Both the position numbers and the translations under genes were made by a program. Under the pieces are notes generated by a model. It saw only the letters and a list, made by a program, of their open reading frames with translations, ran no database searches and was not told the DNA's origin. A stretch of 64,000 bases of DNA, taken from assembly GCA_963760735.1 (NCBI GenBank), contig CAVXEB010000004.1:1922001-1986000 (forward strand), given 5' to 3'. This DNA comes from CF-46 sp963760735. GTDB lineage: Bacteria; Chloroflexota; Limnocylindria; Limnocylindrales; CSP1-4. This document shows positions 15,693 to 24,191 of the stretch, one piece after another (the first letter of the stretch is position 1; the number at the start of each line of letters is the position of its first letter).

Positions 15693-17048
15693 ATGGACGC
15701 CAACCAGGTCTGGCGCGCCGCCCTCGGCGAGCTGCAGGTCTCCCTCTCGCCGGCCAACTTCGAAACCTGGCTGCGCGACACGCAGCTGGTGGACGTCGAC
15801 GAGCAGCGGTTCCGGATCGGCGTCCCGAACGGCTTCGCCAAGGACTGGCTCGAGAACCGCTACCGGTCCCTGATCAGCCAGACCCTCGCCCGGATCGTGG
15901 GCTACAGCGTCCAGGTCGAGTTCGCCGTCGTGCCGGGCGACCCGGCGGCCCCGGACGAGAACGGCGTGGCGCCGGCACCCCAGGTCCGGCTCGAGCCCGG
16001 CCGCGTCGGCGGCGAGGGCAGCTCAGCCAACCTGAACCCGCGCTACACGTTCGCCAACTTCATCGTCGGGTCGGCCAACCGCCTCGCCCATGCCGCGAGC
16101 CTGTCGGTCGCCGAACGTCCCGGCCACGCCTACAACCCGCTCTTCCTCTACGGCGGCGTGGGCCTCGGCAAGACCCACCTGATGCACGCGATCGGCAGCC
16201 AGGTGATCGCGAAGTTTCCGCGCAAGCGCGTCGTGTACGCGACGAGCGAGAAGTTCACGAACGAGTTCATCACCTCGATCCAGCAGGGCAAGATCGACGA
16301 GTTCCGGGCCCGCTATCGTCGGATCGACCTCCTCCTGATCGACGACATCCAGTTCATCGCCGACAAGGAGCGGACGCAGGAGGAGTTCTTCCACACGTTC
16401 AACGCGATCCACGAGGACGGCAAGCAGATCGTCCTGTCGTCCGACCGGCCGCCGAAGGCGATCCTCACTCTCGAGGAGCGGCTCCGGTCGCGGTTCGAGT
16501 GGGGCTTGATCGCGGACCTCACGGCGCCGGATCTCGAGACGCGGATCGCGATCCTCCGGGCGAAGGCCGAGGAGGGTTCGGTGCCGATCACGTCGGATGT
16601 GATCGAGTTCATCGCCCGCAAGGTCGTGTCCAACATCCGCGAGCTCGAGGGGGCCCTGAACCGGATCGTCGCGTTCGCCTCGATGGGCGCCACGCCGATC
16701 TCGATCGAGCTCGCCCAGGCAGTGCTCTCGAACGTCCTCTACAACCCCAAGAAGCGGCAGGTGACGCCGGAGCGGATCGCCAAGGCGGTCGCCGACTACT
16801 ACGGGGTCCCGATGGACGTCCTCCAGGGCCAGAAGCGCGACAAGGCGATCGTCACGCCCCGCCAGGTCGCGATGTTCCTCATGCGCGAAGAGACCGACGT
16901 CTCGCTCCTCCGGATCGGCGCCGAGCTGGGCGGTCGCGACCACTCGACCGTTCTCCATGCCTGCGACAAGATCACCCGCGAGAGCGCCGTCAACGACGAG
17001 CTGCGCCGCGAGATCGCCGCCGTTCGCGAGCTGATCTACGCCGACTGA
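15693..17048 (+). CDS. dnaA: Chromosomal replication initiator DnaA
   Basis: The 451-residue protein shows all DnaA domains: domain I (VWRAALGELQVSLSPANFETWL), a short variable domain II (about residues 85-115), the AAA+ domain III with Walker A GGVGLGKTH (about 154-162) and Walker B LLLIDDIQF (about 213-221), and domain IV with the DnaA signature GGRDHSTVLHACDKI (about 413-427) that reads DnaA boxes. It melts the origin and loads helicase. The ATG start gives the usual length; the frame remains open upstream but without family similarity. It is divergent from rpmH and followed by the putative oriC and dnaN. Confidence 0.97.
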   Translation: MDANQVWRAALGELQVSLSPANFETWLRDTQLVDVDEQRFRIGVPNGFAKDWLENRYRSLISQTLARIVGYSVQVEFAVVPGDPAAPDENGVAPAPQVRLEPGRVGGEGSSANLNPRYTFANFIVGSANRLAHAASLSVAERPGHAYNPLFLYGGVGLGKTHLMHAIGSQVIAKFPRKRVVYATSEKFTNEFITSIQQGKIDEFRARYRRIDLLLIDDIQFIADKERTQEEFFHTFNAIHEDGKQIVLSSDRPPKAILTLEERLRSRFEWGLIADLTAPDLETRIAILRAKAEEGSVPITSDVIEFIARKVVSNIRELEGALNRIVAFASMGATPISIELAQAVLSNVLYNPKKRQVTPERIAKAVADYYGVPMDVLQGQKRDKAIVTPRQVAMFLMREETDVSLLRIGAELGGRDHSTVLHACDKITRESAVNDELRREIAAVRELIYAD

Positions 17049-17694
17049 CTGGCCGTCGGGCTCGCGCCGGTCGGCGGCGCCTTCATCCACGCGCCGGACG
17101 CCTCCTGCGACAGCCGAGGGCATCGTTCGGCGCCGAACCATGCACCACGTGCACCGGATGTCGGCTCAGGGCGCTTCCGGGCGCCTCCGCCGGGGCTCCG
17201 GTGACGGTTCGGCCGTCGGTTGACCCGCCGGACGCGTGGCCGTCGACGACCGGAGCCCGGCCGGGTGAACCGTTCGGAATCCCGACACCTGAACCGGTTC
17301 AGGACGCCCTCCGTGTGGAAAACCGGGCCGAATCCGTGGACAACAGGGGTCCGTTGTGGACAGATTCACCCGGGTGGCGTCGACGTCCGCCCTGGGTGGC
17401 GTGGATGAGTGGAGCGCGATTCGGGCGCGGTCCCTGGAGGGTCGCCGGTCGTCCACCGCGGATGCACCGCCCCGACCCCGGCCGGCGCCCGACCGTCCAC
17501 CGGCGACCGGCGCTCCTCCACCGACCCGTCCCGCACGGTTGCGCACGCCCGTCCACGACGTCCACAGCATGATGACGGTGATGACGGAATGAGAAGATAG
17601 GAAGAAGATACCCACGACCCATGAACCGGTCCGCGAGGCCTCCTTCCGGCCCGAATTCGACCGGGGGAACCCGTCACCTGGAGAGAGAGCCAAC
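17049..17694. other. Putative chromosomal origin oriC in the dnaA-dnaN gap
   Basis: This 646-base gap has no supported gene. Three DnaA-box-like sites in one orientation are spaced 20-21 bases apart: TGTGGAAAA (17314-17322), CGTGGACAA (17335-17343) and TGTGGACAG (17355-17363), each one to three mismatches from TGTGGATAA. Weaker GTCCAC sites in the other orientation follow around 17450, 17494, 17549 and 17558. A palindrome TGAACCGGTTCA (17290-17301) precedes the cluster. The least GC-rich stretch (about 17568-17632, GATGA and GAAGA repeats) next to dnaN is a candidate unwinding element. The location between dnaA and dnaN is typical of many bacterial origins. Confidence 0.7.
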
Positions 17695-18810
17695 GTGAAG
17701 CTTTCGGTCATGCAGGAGAACCTGGCACGCGGCCTGTCGGTCGTCAGCCGGGCCGTCTCGAACCGCTCCCTGCCGGTCCTGACGAATGTGCTCCTGAAGA
17801 CCGAGGACGGCGGGCTCAAGCTCACGGCCACGAACCTCGAGATCGGGATCACCTACTGGGTGCCGGGCAAGATCGAGACGGAGGGCGCCACGTCCGTGCC
17901 CGCCCGTCTGCTCACGGACCTCGTGAACAGCCTGCCGGGCGGCGAGCCGATCATCCTGGAGCTCGGCGAGGGCGAGACGCTCCACATCCGGGCCGGCCAG
18001 TTCGAGTCGAACATCAAGGGGATCCCGGCCGACGACTTCCCGACCGTCCAGACGGCCGGCGAGCGGCCGATCACGCGGGTCGAGCAGAAGGTCCTGCGCC
18101 AGGCGCTCGACGAGACCGCATTCGCCGCCGCGAGCGACGAGGCCCGGCCCATCCTGACCGGTGTCCTCGCCCGATTCGAAGGGGACCAGCTGACCCTCGC
18201 GGCCGCCGACAACTACCGGATCGCGGTGAAGCGAGTGACGGTCCTCGACCCGGTCGAGGAGACGAGCGTCGTCATCCCGGCCCGGGCGCTCCACGAGCTC
18301 GCCCGCATCCTCGCCGACACCGACGACCCGGTGTCGATCGTCCTCGCGCACTCGCGGAACCAGCTCCTGTTCCACGTCGAGGGCGTCGACCTCGTCACGC
18401 GCCTGATCGACGGCCAGTACCCGAACTACGAGTCGGTCCTGCCGGCGACCCATGCGACGCGGGCGGTTCTCGATCGCGAGGAGCTCCTCCGGGCCGTCAG
18501 GCCGGCGGCCCTGATCGCCCACGAGTCGGCGAACATCGTGAAGCTCGGCGTTGGCCTGGACGGCGACCCCGGGATCACGGTCAGCGCGAACGCGGAGGTG
18601 GGCGACCACGTCGGTCGCGTCGAGGCCGCGGTCGAGGGCGACGGGACGACGATCGCGTTCAACGCCCGGTTCCTCGCCGATGTCCTCACGAACGTCGACG
18701 CGGCGCAGTTCGCGCTCGAGCTGAACGGCCCGCTCTCGCCCGGCGTGTTCAAGCCGGTCGGCGACGACCGCTACGTCCACGTCGTCATGCCGCTCCGGAC
18801 GACCTCCTGA
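17695..18810 (+). CDS. dnaN: DNA polymerase III beta subunit (sliding clamp)
   Basis: The 371-residue protein covers the full clamp with three repeated domains. Domain 1 includes SVMQENLARGLSVVSRAVSNRS and VLTNVLLKTEDGGLKLTATN; the central domain has ETAFAAASDEARPILTGVLA; and the C-terminal part ends in RYVHVVMPLR, the usual VMPMR-like clamp ending. It forms the ring that tethers the replicative polymerase and many repair partners. GGAGAGAGAG lies before the GTG start. The stop TGA overlaps the likely CTG start of recF, giving dnaA-dnaN-recF-dciA order. Confidence 0.97.
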   Translation: MKLSVMQENLARGLSVVSRAVSNRSLPVLTNVLLKTEDGGLKLTATNLEIGITYWVPGKIETEGATSVPARLLTDLVNSLPGGEPIILELGEGETLHIRAGQFESNIKGIPADDFPTVQTAGERPITRVEQKVLRQALDETAFAAASDEARPILTGVLARFEGDQLTLAAADNYRIAVKRVTVLDPVEETSVVIPARALHELARILADTDDPVSIVLAHSRNQLLFHVEGVDLVTRLIDGQYPNYESVLPATHATRAVLDREELLRAVRPAALIAHESANIVKLGVGLDGDPGITVSANAEVGDHVGRVEAAVEGDGTTIAFNARFLADVLTNVDAAQFALELNGPLSPGVFKPVGDDRYVHVVMPLRTTS

Positions 18811-20000
18811 CGACGGACGCCCTTCCCGTCGCCCGGCCGACCGACGAGGCGAACCTCCTCTCACGCCTGTCGATCGCTGGGCTGCGCTCGTACCAGACGC
18901 TCGAGGCCGGGTTCGGACCCGGGCCCCAGCTGGTCGTCGGGCCGAACGCCGCGGGCAAGACGACGCTCCTCGAGGCGATCGTCCTGCTCGCCTGGGGCCG
19001 GTCGCACCGGACCTCCGCCGACGCCGAGCTCATCCGCTGGGGCGACGACCTGGCCCGGATCGAGGGCGTGGCCGGGCGCGAGACGATCGAGGTCGCTCTG
19101 GTCCGGCCGGGCTCGGAGGTGGCGGCCCGCGGGGCACGGAAGCGGATCCGGGTGAACGGCGTGGCCCGCCGGGCGAGCGGGCTCGTCGGGCTCCTCCGGA
19201 CGGTCGTCTTCGCCCCGGAGGAGATGCTCCTCGTCGCCGGGTCGCCCGGCCTGCGCCGCGCCGCGGTCGACCAGCTGGCGACGCAGCGGTCCGCGACGTA
19301 CGCCCACGACCTCGCGACGTACACGCGGACGCTGCAGCAGCGGAACAGCCTTCTCCGGGCGATCCGTGAGGAGCAGGCGTCGCGCGAGGAGCTCCGGTTC
19401 TGGGACGGGTCGTTCCTCGACGCCGGCGGGGCGATCGTCGCGGAGCGACTGCGGCTCCTGGCCGATCTCGGCGACCCGCTGGCCCGGGCCCATGCGGAGA
19501 TCGCTCCCGACGAGGCCGGCGTGGCACGGCTCGGGATCGGCTACGTGACGAACGCGCCGGCACTCTCCGGCGAGTCGCCGCGGGACGCCCTGGCCCGCCG
19601 TCTCGTGGAGACGGCCGAGAAGGAGGTCTGGAACGGATCGACCCTGATCGGGCCGCACCGCGACGACCTCGTGTTCACGCTCGACGACCGGGACATGGCG
19701 GGCTTCGCGTCCCGCGGCCAGCAACGGACGGCGATCCTCGCCTTCAAGCTCGCGGAACTGGACCTGCTGACCGCCCAGGACGGCCTTCCGCCGCTCCTCC
19801 TCCTCGACGACGTCTTCTCCGAGCTCGACCCGGAGCGGCGCGCTCACCTCGTCCGGCGGATCGCCGAGCTCCCCCAGTCATTCGTCACGACGACGACCCT
19901 CGACGACCTCGATCCGGCGCTCGTCGCCGCGTCGCGGGCCTGGGAGGTCGCCGCCGATGCCGGGGCGGGTGCCGCCCTCCGGCCGGCCGGCCGGTCATGA
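18807..20000 (+). CDS. recF: DNA replication and repair protein RecF
   Basis: The frame covers the whole RecF: Walker A GPNAAGKTTLLEA (about residues 47-59), the middle region FAPEEMLLVAGSPGLRRAAVDQL and the ABC signature and Walker B near the C-terminus (ASRGQQRTAILAFKLAE and LLLLDDVFSELDPERR). RecF helps load RecA at gaps with RecOR. No in-frame ATG, GTG or TTG exists between the dnaN stop and the Walker A. The best start is a CTG at 18807 overlapping the dnaN stop as CTGA; another CTG lies just before SIAGLRSYQ. A GTG at 19068 would remove the Walker A and cannot be right. The stop overlaps the next gene as ATGA. Confidence 0.88.
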   Translation: MTTDALPVARPTDEANLLSRLSIAGLRSYQTLEAGFGPGPQLVVGPNAAGKTTLLEAIVLLAWGRSHRTSADAELIRWGDDLARIEGVAGRETIEVALVRPGSEVAARGARKRIRVNGVARRASGLVGLLRTVVFAPEEMLLVAGSPGLRRAAVDQLATQRSATYAHDLATYTRTLQQRNSLLRAIREEQASREELRFWDGSFLDAGGAIVAERLRLLADLGDPLARAHAEIAPDEAGVARLGIGYVTNAPALSGESPRDALARRLVETAEKEVWNGSTLIGPHRDDLVFTLDDRDMAGFASRGQQRTAILAFKLAELDLLTAQDGLPPLLLLDDVFSELDPERRAHLVRRIAELPQSFVTTTTLDDLDPALVAASRAWEVAADAGAGAALRPAGRS

Positions 20001-20329
20001 CGAGCCGGCGCCGGCCGATGGTCCGCATCGGCGACCTGCTGCCCGACGCCGCTCGCGGGCTCGGCCTCGAGGACGAGCTTCGGCTGTCGCGAGCGATGGC
20101 GACCTTCGACCAGCTCGTCGGGGAGCGGGTCCCGGCCGCGGCCGGCGCCTGCCGGGTCGTCCGCGTCGACGGCTGGACGATCGTGGTCGAGGCCGACGCC
20201 CCGATCGTCGCCCAGGAGCTGCGCCTCCACGTCCCGGAGCTGCTGACGGCCCTCGCGGGCAGCCCGGCGGGTGCCGGCGTGCGGGAGATCCGGGTCGGTG
20301 TCGGCCGTGGGACCCCCCGTCCAGGCTGA
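19997..20329 (+). CDS. DUF721/DciA-like protein
   Basis: The 110-residue protein matches the DUF721 (DciA) fold: an amphipathic start (VRIGDLLPDAARGLGLEDEL), the central helix-strand with FDQLVGERVPAAAGACRVVRVDGWTIVV, and VAQELRLHVPELLTAL before REIRVGV. DciA is the ancestral loader of the DnaB helicase in bacteria lacking DnaC or DnaI. It is directly coupled to recF by an ATGA overlap, which supports a replication role. The assignment to helicase loading is from the family and position. Confidence 0.8.
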   Translation: MTSRRRPMVRIGDLLPDAARGLGLEDELRLSRAMATFDQLVGERVPAAAGACRVVRVDGWTIVVEADAPIVAQELRLHVPELLTALAGSPAGAGVREIRVGVGRGTPRPG

Positions 20330-20357
20330 CCGGAAATCACCCGAACGGGGGGTGAGC

Positions 20358-20446
20358 GATCGCCGAGGCGCCGCGTATACTGCGCGGACCTGCCAGCCAT
20401 ATCCGGGGCCTGGGTCCCGATACCATTCGGTCCCGCCTCGGCGATC
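20358..20446. promoter_or_regulatory. Promoter region flanked by 13-bp inverted repeats
   Basis: GATCGCCGAGGCG (20358-20370) and CGCCTCGGCGATC (20434-20446) are perfect inverted copies 63 bases apart. A good -10 hexamer TATACT (20376-20381) lies just inside the left arm, and no strong -35 is seen. The start codon of the next gene is at 20495. The arms may be a pair of operators bridging the promoter, or the two sides of a long stem. Confidence 0.5.
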
Positions 20447-20494
20447 CGCGCCGTCCGCCGATCCCTGGCACCCAACAGCCACGAGAGACCAGAC

Positions 20495-22810
20495 TTGGCC
20501 GTCCGTCTACAGATGAAGCTCGGGGTGATCGCCGAGCCGGACCGCGCGTCCGACTCCCCCGACACCATCGTCATCGTCGAGCCGACGATCGGGGCGATCG
20601 CCCGATCCAAGGGCAACCTGTACCTCATCGTGACCTCGACGGTCTCGTCGGCGAAGTCGCAGGAGGCGACCCAGCTTGCCGCCGAATCGATCCGCGGTGA
20701 GTACTACTACGACGAGTCGGCCGGGATCCGCGTCTGCATCGAGAAGGCGATCGCGTCGGCGAACAAGCGGCTCAACCACCAGCGCGACCGGCTCGGCCTG
20801 CACGGGACCGAGGACAACGGGCCGATCGGGATCGGCATCGCCGTCGTCCGCAACAACGAGCTCTACGTGGCGACGATCGGCCCTGCCGAGGCATACCTGA
20901 TTCGCCAGGCTCGCCTCTCGACGCTGCCGGACCCGCATCGGGAACGGGGCCTCCCGACCGGCGACCTGGAGCCCGACGTCTGGCGCGGCGAGATCTCGGT
21001 CGGCGACTCACTCGTCCTCGTGTCGCCGAACGTGATGAACCGTCTCGCGCCCGACGAGCTCAAGGACGCGATGGTCACGCTCCACCCCCAGCCCGCGATG
21101 GAGCACCTCCACCACCGGTTCCTCGCGGCCGACGGCACCGGCAGCGACGCGATGATCGCCTTCGAGGCGACCGAGGTCGCGTCCACCCATCGCTCCCGGA
21201 CGCTCGTCCCGGTTCGCCCGCCCGATCCGCTCGCCGGAGCCCCGGATCGTTCGCCGATCCCCCTCGCGGACAACGTGACCGGCGGCGTCGCGGCCGTCCA
21301 GGCGTCGGCCGGCCGGGCGAAGGCCGCGGCGGGTGGCGTGTTCGCGGGCGTGCTGACCCGCCTCCAGGACCTGATGCCCCGCCGACGGACGGCCTACCGG
21401 CGGGTGACGCCGGCGTCGAGCAAGCGGGAGACTCAGCGGCGAGCCGCCGTGGCCGTCCTCGCGTTCGTCGTCGTCATCGGCAGCCTGGCGGGCCTCGTCT
21501 ACACGATCGGCGGCCAGAGCGTCGGCGGCCCGCTCGCGTCCGTCACGGTCGCGGAGGCCGCGTTGCGGACGATCCGGACCGACCTCGGCCAGGTCTTCGC
21601 GCCCGGCGTCGATCTCGTGGAGGGAGACCCCGGCAAGGCGATGTCGCTCCTCACCGACGCCTACCGGGCCGTCGACGCGGCGAAGCAGGCCCAGGTGCCG
21701 CCGGCGACGCTCGACCCGCTCAAGGCCCAGGTGGAGGGCGGGCTCGACCGGCTCTTCCACGTCGTGCCGGTCGGCAACGCCACGATCATCTCGTTCGCAG
21801 GGGCGAAGACCCCGTTCAACATCTCGGCGATGATCCTCGGGCCGGACGGGATGCCGTACGTCCTCGACAAGGCGTCGTCGTCGGTCTACCGGATCGACCT
21901 CCGGACGAAGAAGGCATCGGTCGTCTTCCGTCAGAAGCTGAAGGCCGCCGGTGCGACGGAAGGCGTTCCGAAACTCCTCGCGACGGGTGGTCGCGACCTG
22001 CTCATCGTCGACGACAAGAACGTCGTCTGGCGCTGGCGCGCGGCGGACAACAAGGGCAACGGAACCACCCGGACGGTCAAGGTCGCGGGTGCGCCTGGCT
22101 GGGGCGACGACGTCGTCGCGGTCGGGACGTTCCTGCGCGACGTGAGCGAGGGCCTCTACAACCTGTACGTCGTCGATCCTTCGGAGCAGAACATCCTCGC
22201 CTACACCCCGGCGCGCGACGGCAGCGGCTTTCCGGTCAGCCCCCAGAACCGCCTGAGCGTCGGTCGCGACGTCTCGAAGGTCGACGACCTCCTGATCGAC
22301 GGCGACATCTTCGTCGCCGACAACGGATCCCTGTTGCGGTTCGTCGGCGGCAAGAGCGAGGGCTGGGATACCCAGCCGCCGGGCTATACGAGCGACACGC
22401 GCAACGGCGACACGCTCGTGCGCTCGACGCCCGACTACGCGTTGATCGCCTCCGCGAGCGACAAGCGGACCGGCGTCCTGTACGCCTGGGACCGCGAGAA
22501 CGCCCGCGTCGTTGCCTTCGACAAGGCGAAGGGCTCCTTCATCGAGCAGTACCGCCTCGCCGGGGGCAGCCCGGCCTGGCAGGACGTGCGCGGCATGTAC
22601 GTCGTCACTGGATCCGGGCCGGAGGCGCCGGCGACGCTCGTCTGGGCGACGAAGGACGGGGTGATGTCGGCCGTCCTCGAGGCCGTCCCGGACTCAGCGC
22701 CGAGCGCTTCGGGCTCACCGGGCCCGACCGGCTCGGGAGCGACCGGCTCCGCCAGGCCGTCCGCCAAGCCCAAGCCGTCGGCGAAGGCAAAGGCCACGCC
22801 GCGCCCGTAG
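20495..22810 (+). CDS. Membrane protein with PP2C-like pseudophosphatase and extracytoplasmic propeller domain
   Basis: The 771-residue protein has an N-terminal PP2C-fold domain (about residues 1-225), one transmembrane helix (about 315-338) and a C-terminal propeller-like domain (about 400-730) with repeats such as VVRTPD-type sheets, then a Ser/Pro/Lys tail. The PP2C motifs are recognisable but their metal-binding aspartates are missing: the first DG motif is replaced in GNLYLIVTSTVSSAKS, the GDSRAYL motif reads IGPAEAYLIR, and the SDG motif reads VSPNVMN. It is probably a binding or sensor module without phosphatase activity. The start is a TTG at 20495; an ATG at 20513 (MKLGVIAEP) is an alternative. 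It opens a group with a rhomboid and a bifunctional-nuclease gene. Confidence 0.75.
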   Translation: MAVRLQMKLGVIAEPDRASDSPDTIVIVEPTIGAIARSKGNLYLIVTSTVSSAKSQEATQLAAESIRGEYYYDESAGIRVCIEKAIASANKRLNHQRDRLGLHGTEDNGPIGIGIAVVRNNELYVATIGPAEAYLIRQARLSTLPDPHRERGLPTGDLEPDVWRGEISVGDSLVLVSPNVMNRLAPDELKDAMVTLHPQPAMEHLHHRFLAADGTGSDAMIAFEATEVASTHRSRTLVPVRPPDPLAGAPDRSPIPLADNVTGGVAAVQASAGRAKAAAGGVFAGVLTRLQDLMPRRRTAYRRVTPASSKRETQRRAAVAVLAFVVVIGSLAGLVYTIGGQSVGGPLASVTVAEAALRTIRTDLGQVFAPGVDLVEGDPGKAMSLLTDAYRAVDAAKQAQVPPATLDPLKAQVEGGLDRLFHVVPVGNATIISFAGAKTPFNISAMILGPDGMPYVLDKASSSVYRIDLRTKKASVVFRQKLKAAGATEGVPKLLATGGRDLLIVDDKNVVWRWRAADNKGNGTTRTVKVAGAPGWGDDVVAVGTFLRDVSEGLYNLYVVDPSEQNILAYTPARDGSGFPVSPQNRLSVGRDVSKVDDLLIDGDIFVADNGSLLRFVGGKSEGWDTQPPGYTSDTRNGDTLVRSTPDYALIASASDKRTGVLYAWDRENARVVAFDKAKGSFIEQYRLAGGSPAWQDVRGMYVVTGSGPEAPATLVWATKDGVMSAVLEAVPDSAPSASGSPGPTGSGATGSARPSAKPKPSAKAKATPRP

Positions 22811-22826
22811 CGGCGTCGCGCCCGGC

Positions 22827-23570
22827 GTGATCCCCCTCCGCGACGCCAACCCCACCCGCAAGGCGCCGCTGATCACGATCGGGCTGATCGCGGCCTCGTT
22901 CGTCGGGTTCGCCTACGAGCTCGGGACGCAATCGGCGGGCGGCGATGCCGCACTCGACACGCTCTTCACGACGTACGGTCTCGTGCCGGCCACGGCCGTC
23001 GCGACCGTCAAGGCGGGCGGCCCGAGCGCCCTGCTCGGCCTGGCCGTCGTCCCGATCCTGACGAGCATGTTCCTGCACGGGGGCTGGATCCATCTCGTCG
23101 GCAACATGGTCTACCTGTGGATCTTCGGAAACAACATCGAGGATCGCTTCGGGCGGCTCGGCTTCCTGGTCTTCTACCTGGCCGGCGGCTTCACGGCGGC
23201 CGTGACCCAGGTCTGGATCGACCCGACCTCGACCGTGCCGATCATCGGGGCGTCCGGCGCGATCGCGGCCGTCCTCGGCGCCTACCTCGTCCTGTTCCCG
23301 CGAGCCAGGGTCCTTGCGCTGGTCTTCCTCGGCTTCTTCTACCAGCTGCTCGAGGTCCCCGCGATCATCGTCCTGGGCTTCTGGTTCGTCCTCCAGCTGA
23401 TCGACGGCCTCGCATCCCTCGGCGCAACCGCCTCGAACGGCGGCGTCGCCCTCTTCGAGCACATCGGTGGGTTCCTGATGGGGGTCGCCGTGGCGCTCGT
23501 CATCCGGGCCATCGACTCCGGCCGCGCGTCACGTCGGGCCGGACCGCTCGACGAGTTCCGCGTGGGATAA
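22827..23570 (+). CDS. Rhomboid-family intramembrane serine protease
   Basis: The 247-residue protein has six or more transmembrane helices. The conserved HGGWIHLVGNMVYLWIFGNN loop and helix supply the histidine and asparagine of the oxyanion region. The catalytic serine lies in IGASGAIAAVLGAYL (about residue 144) and the histidine in EHIGGFLMG (about residue 212). It is expected to cleave single-pass membrane proteins within the bilayer. The GTG start is 16 bases after the pseudophosphatase gene, so the two are likely cotranscribed. Its substrate is unknown, and the adjacent single-pass protein is a possible candidate. Confidence 0.9.
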   Translation: MIPLRDANPTRKAPLITIGLIAASFVGFAYELGTQSAGGDAALDTLFTTYGLVPATAVATVKAGGPSALLGLAVVPILTSMFLHGGWIHLVGNMVYLWIFGNNIEDRFGRLGFLVFYLAGGFTAAVTQVWIDPTSTVPIIGASGAIAAVLGAYLVLFPRARVLALVFLGFFYQLLEVPAIIVLGFWFVLQLIDGLASLGATASNGGVALFEHIGGFLMGVAVALVIRAIDSGRASRRAGPLDEFRVG

Positions 23571-23578
23571 TCCCGGCC

Positions 23579-24175
23579 ATGGCCAGCGAGGAGCCGGAAG
23601 CCCGCAACGGTCTCGTCGAGATGGTGGTCGAGAGCGTCCGGGTCCACATGCTGTCGAGCCGTCACGTGGTGATCCTCAAGGAGACCGACCACGATCGCTA
23701 CCTCCCGATCTGGATCGGTCCGTGGGAGGCAAGCGCAATCGCCATGAAGCTCCAGGGCCTGACCGCCGACCGGCCGCTGACCCACGACCTCTTCGCCAGC
23801 GCCCTCGAGAGCCTCGGCGTCCGGGTCGACCGGGTTGTCATCTCGACGCTCGCCGAGGAGACGTACCATGCCCGGCTCCACCTCGAGCGCGACGGCTCGA
23901 CGTTCGAGATCGACTCACGGCCCTCCGACGCGCTGGCCCTCGCGGTCCGCACGGGCGGCCGGATCTTCGCCAGCGAGGCGGTCCTCGAACAGGCGGCGCT
24001 CGGCGGCGACGCGACCGGCGACGAGGAGGGCGAGACGAGCTCCGAGGGGACCCCGCTCGAGTCGACCGGCGAGCAGGTCGTCGACCCGCGGCTCGACATC
24101 TTCCGCGACTTCGTGAACTCCCTCGAGATCGACCCGGAGACCGGCGAGGGCCGGACGCGGGGCCAGGGGACCTGA
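23579..24175 (+). CDS. Bifunctional nuclease family protein (DUF151)
   Basis: The 198-residue protein carries the DUF151 core (about residues 8-130): the strands around VHMLSSRHVVILKE, then the signature YLPIWIGPWEASAIAMKL, followed by SRPSDALALAVRTGGRIFASEAVL. A variable acidic tail follows. Members of this family have been described as nucleases in plants and Mycoplasma-like bacteria, but their bacterial role is poorly defined. The ATG is 8 bases after the rhomboid stop. No catalytic residues can be named with confidence. Confidence 0.85.
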   Translation: MASEEPEARNGLVEMVVESVRVHMLSSRHVVILKETDHDRYLPIWIGPWEASAIAMKLQGLTADRPLTHDLFASALESLGVRVDRVVISTLAEETYHARLHLERDGSTFEIDSRPSDALALAVRTGGRIFASEAVLEQAALGGDATGDEEGETSSEGTPLESTGEQVVDPRLDIFRDFVNSLEIDPETGEGRTRGQGT

Positions 24176-24191
24176 CCCTCCGGGGCGGCGT

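Noticed and set aside
19068..20000. recF starting at the GTG at 19068
   Set aside because: This start would remove the Walker A motif that is clearly encoded upstream in the same frame.
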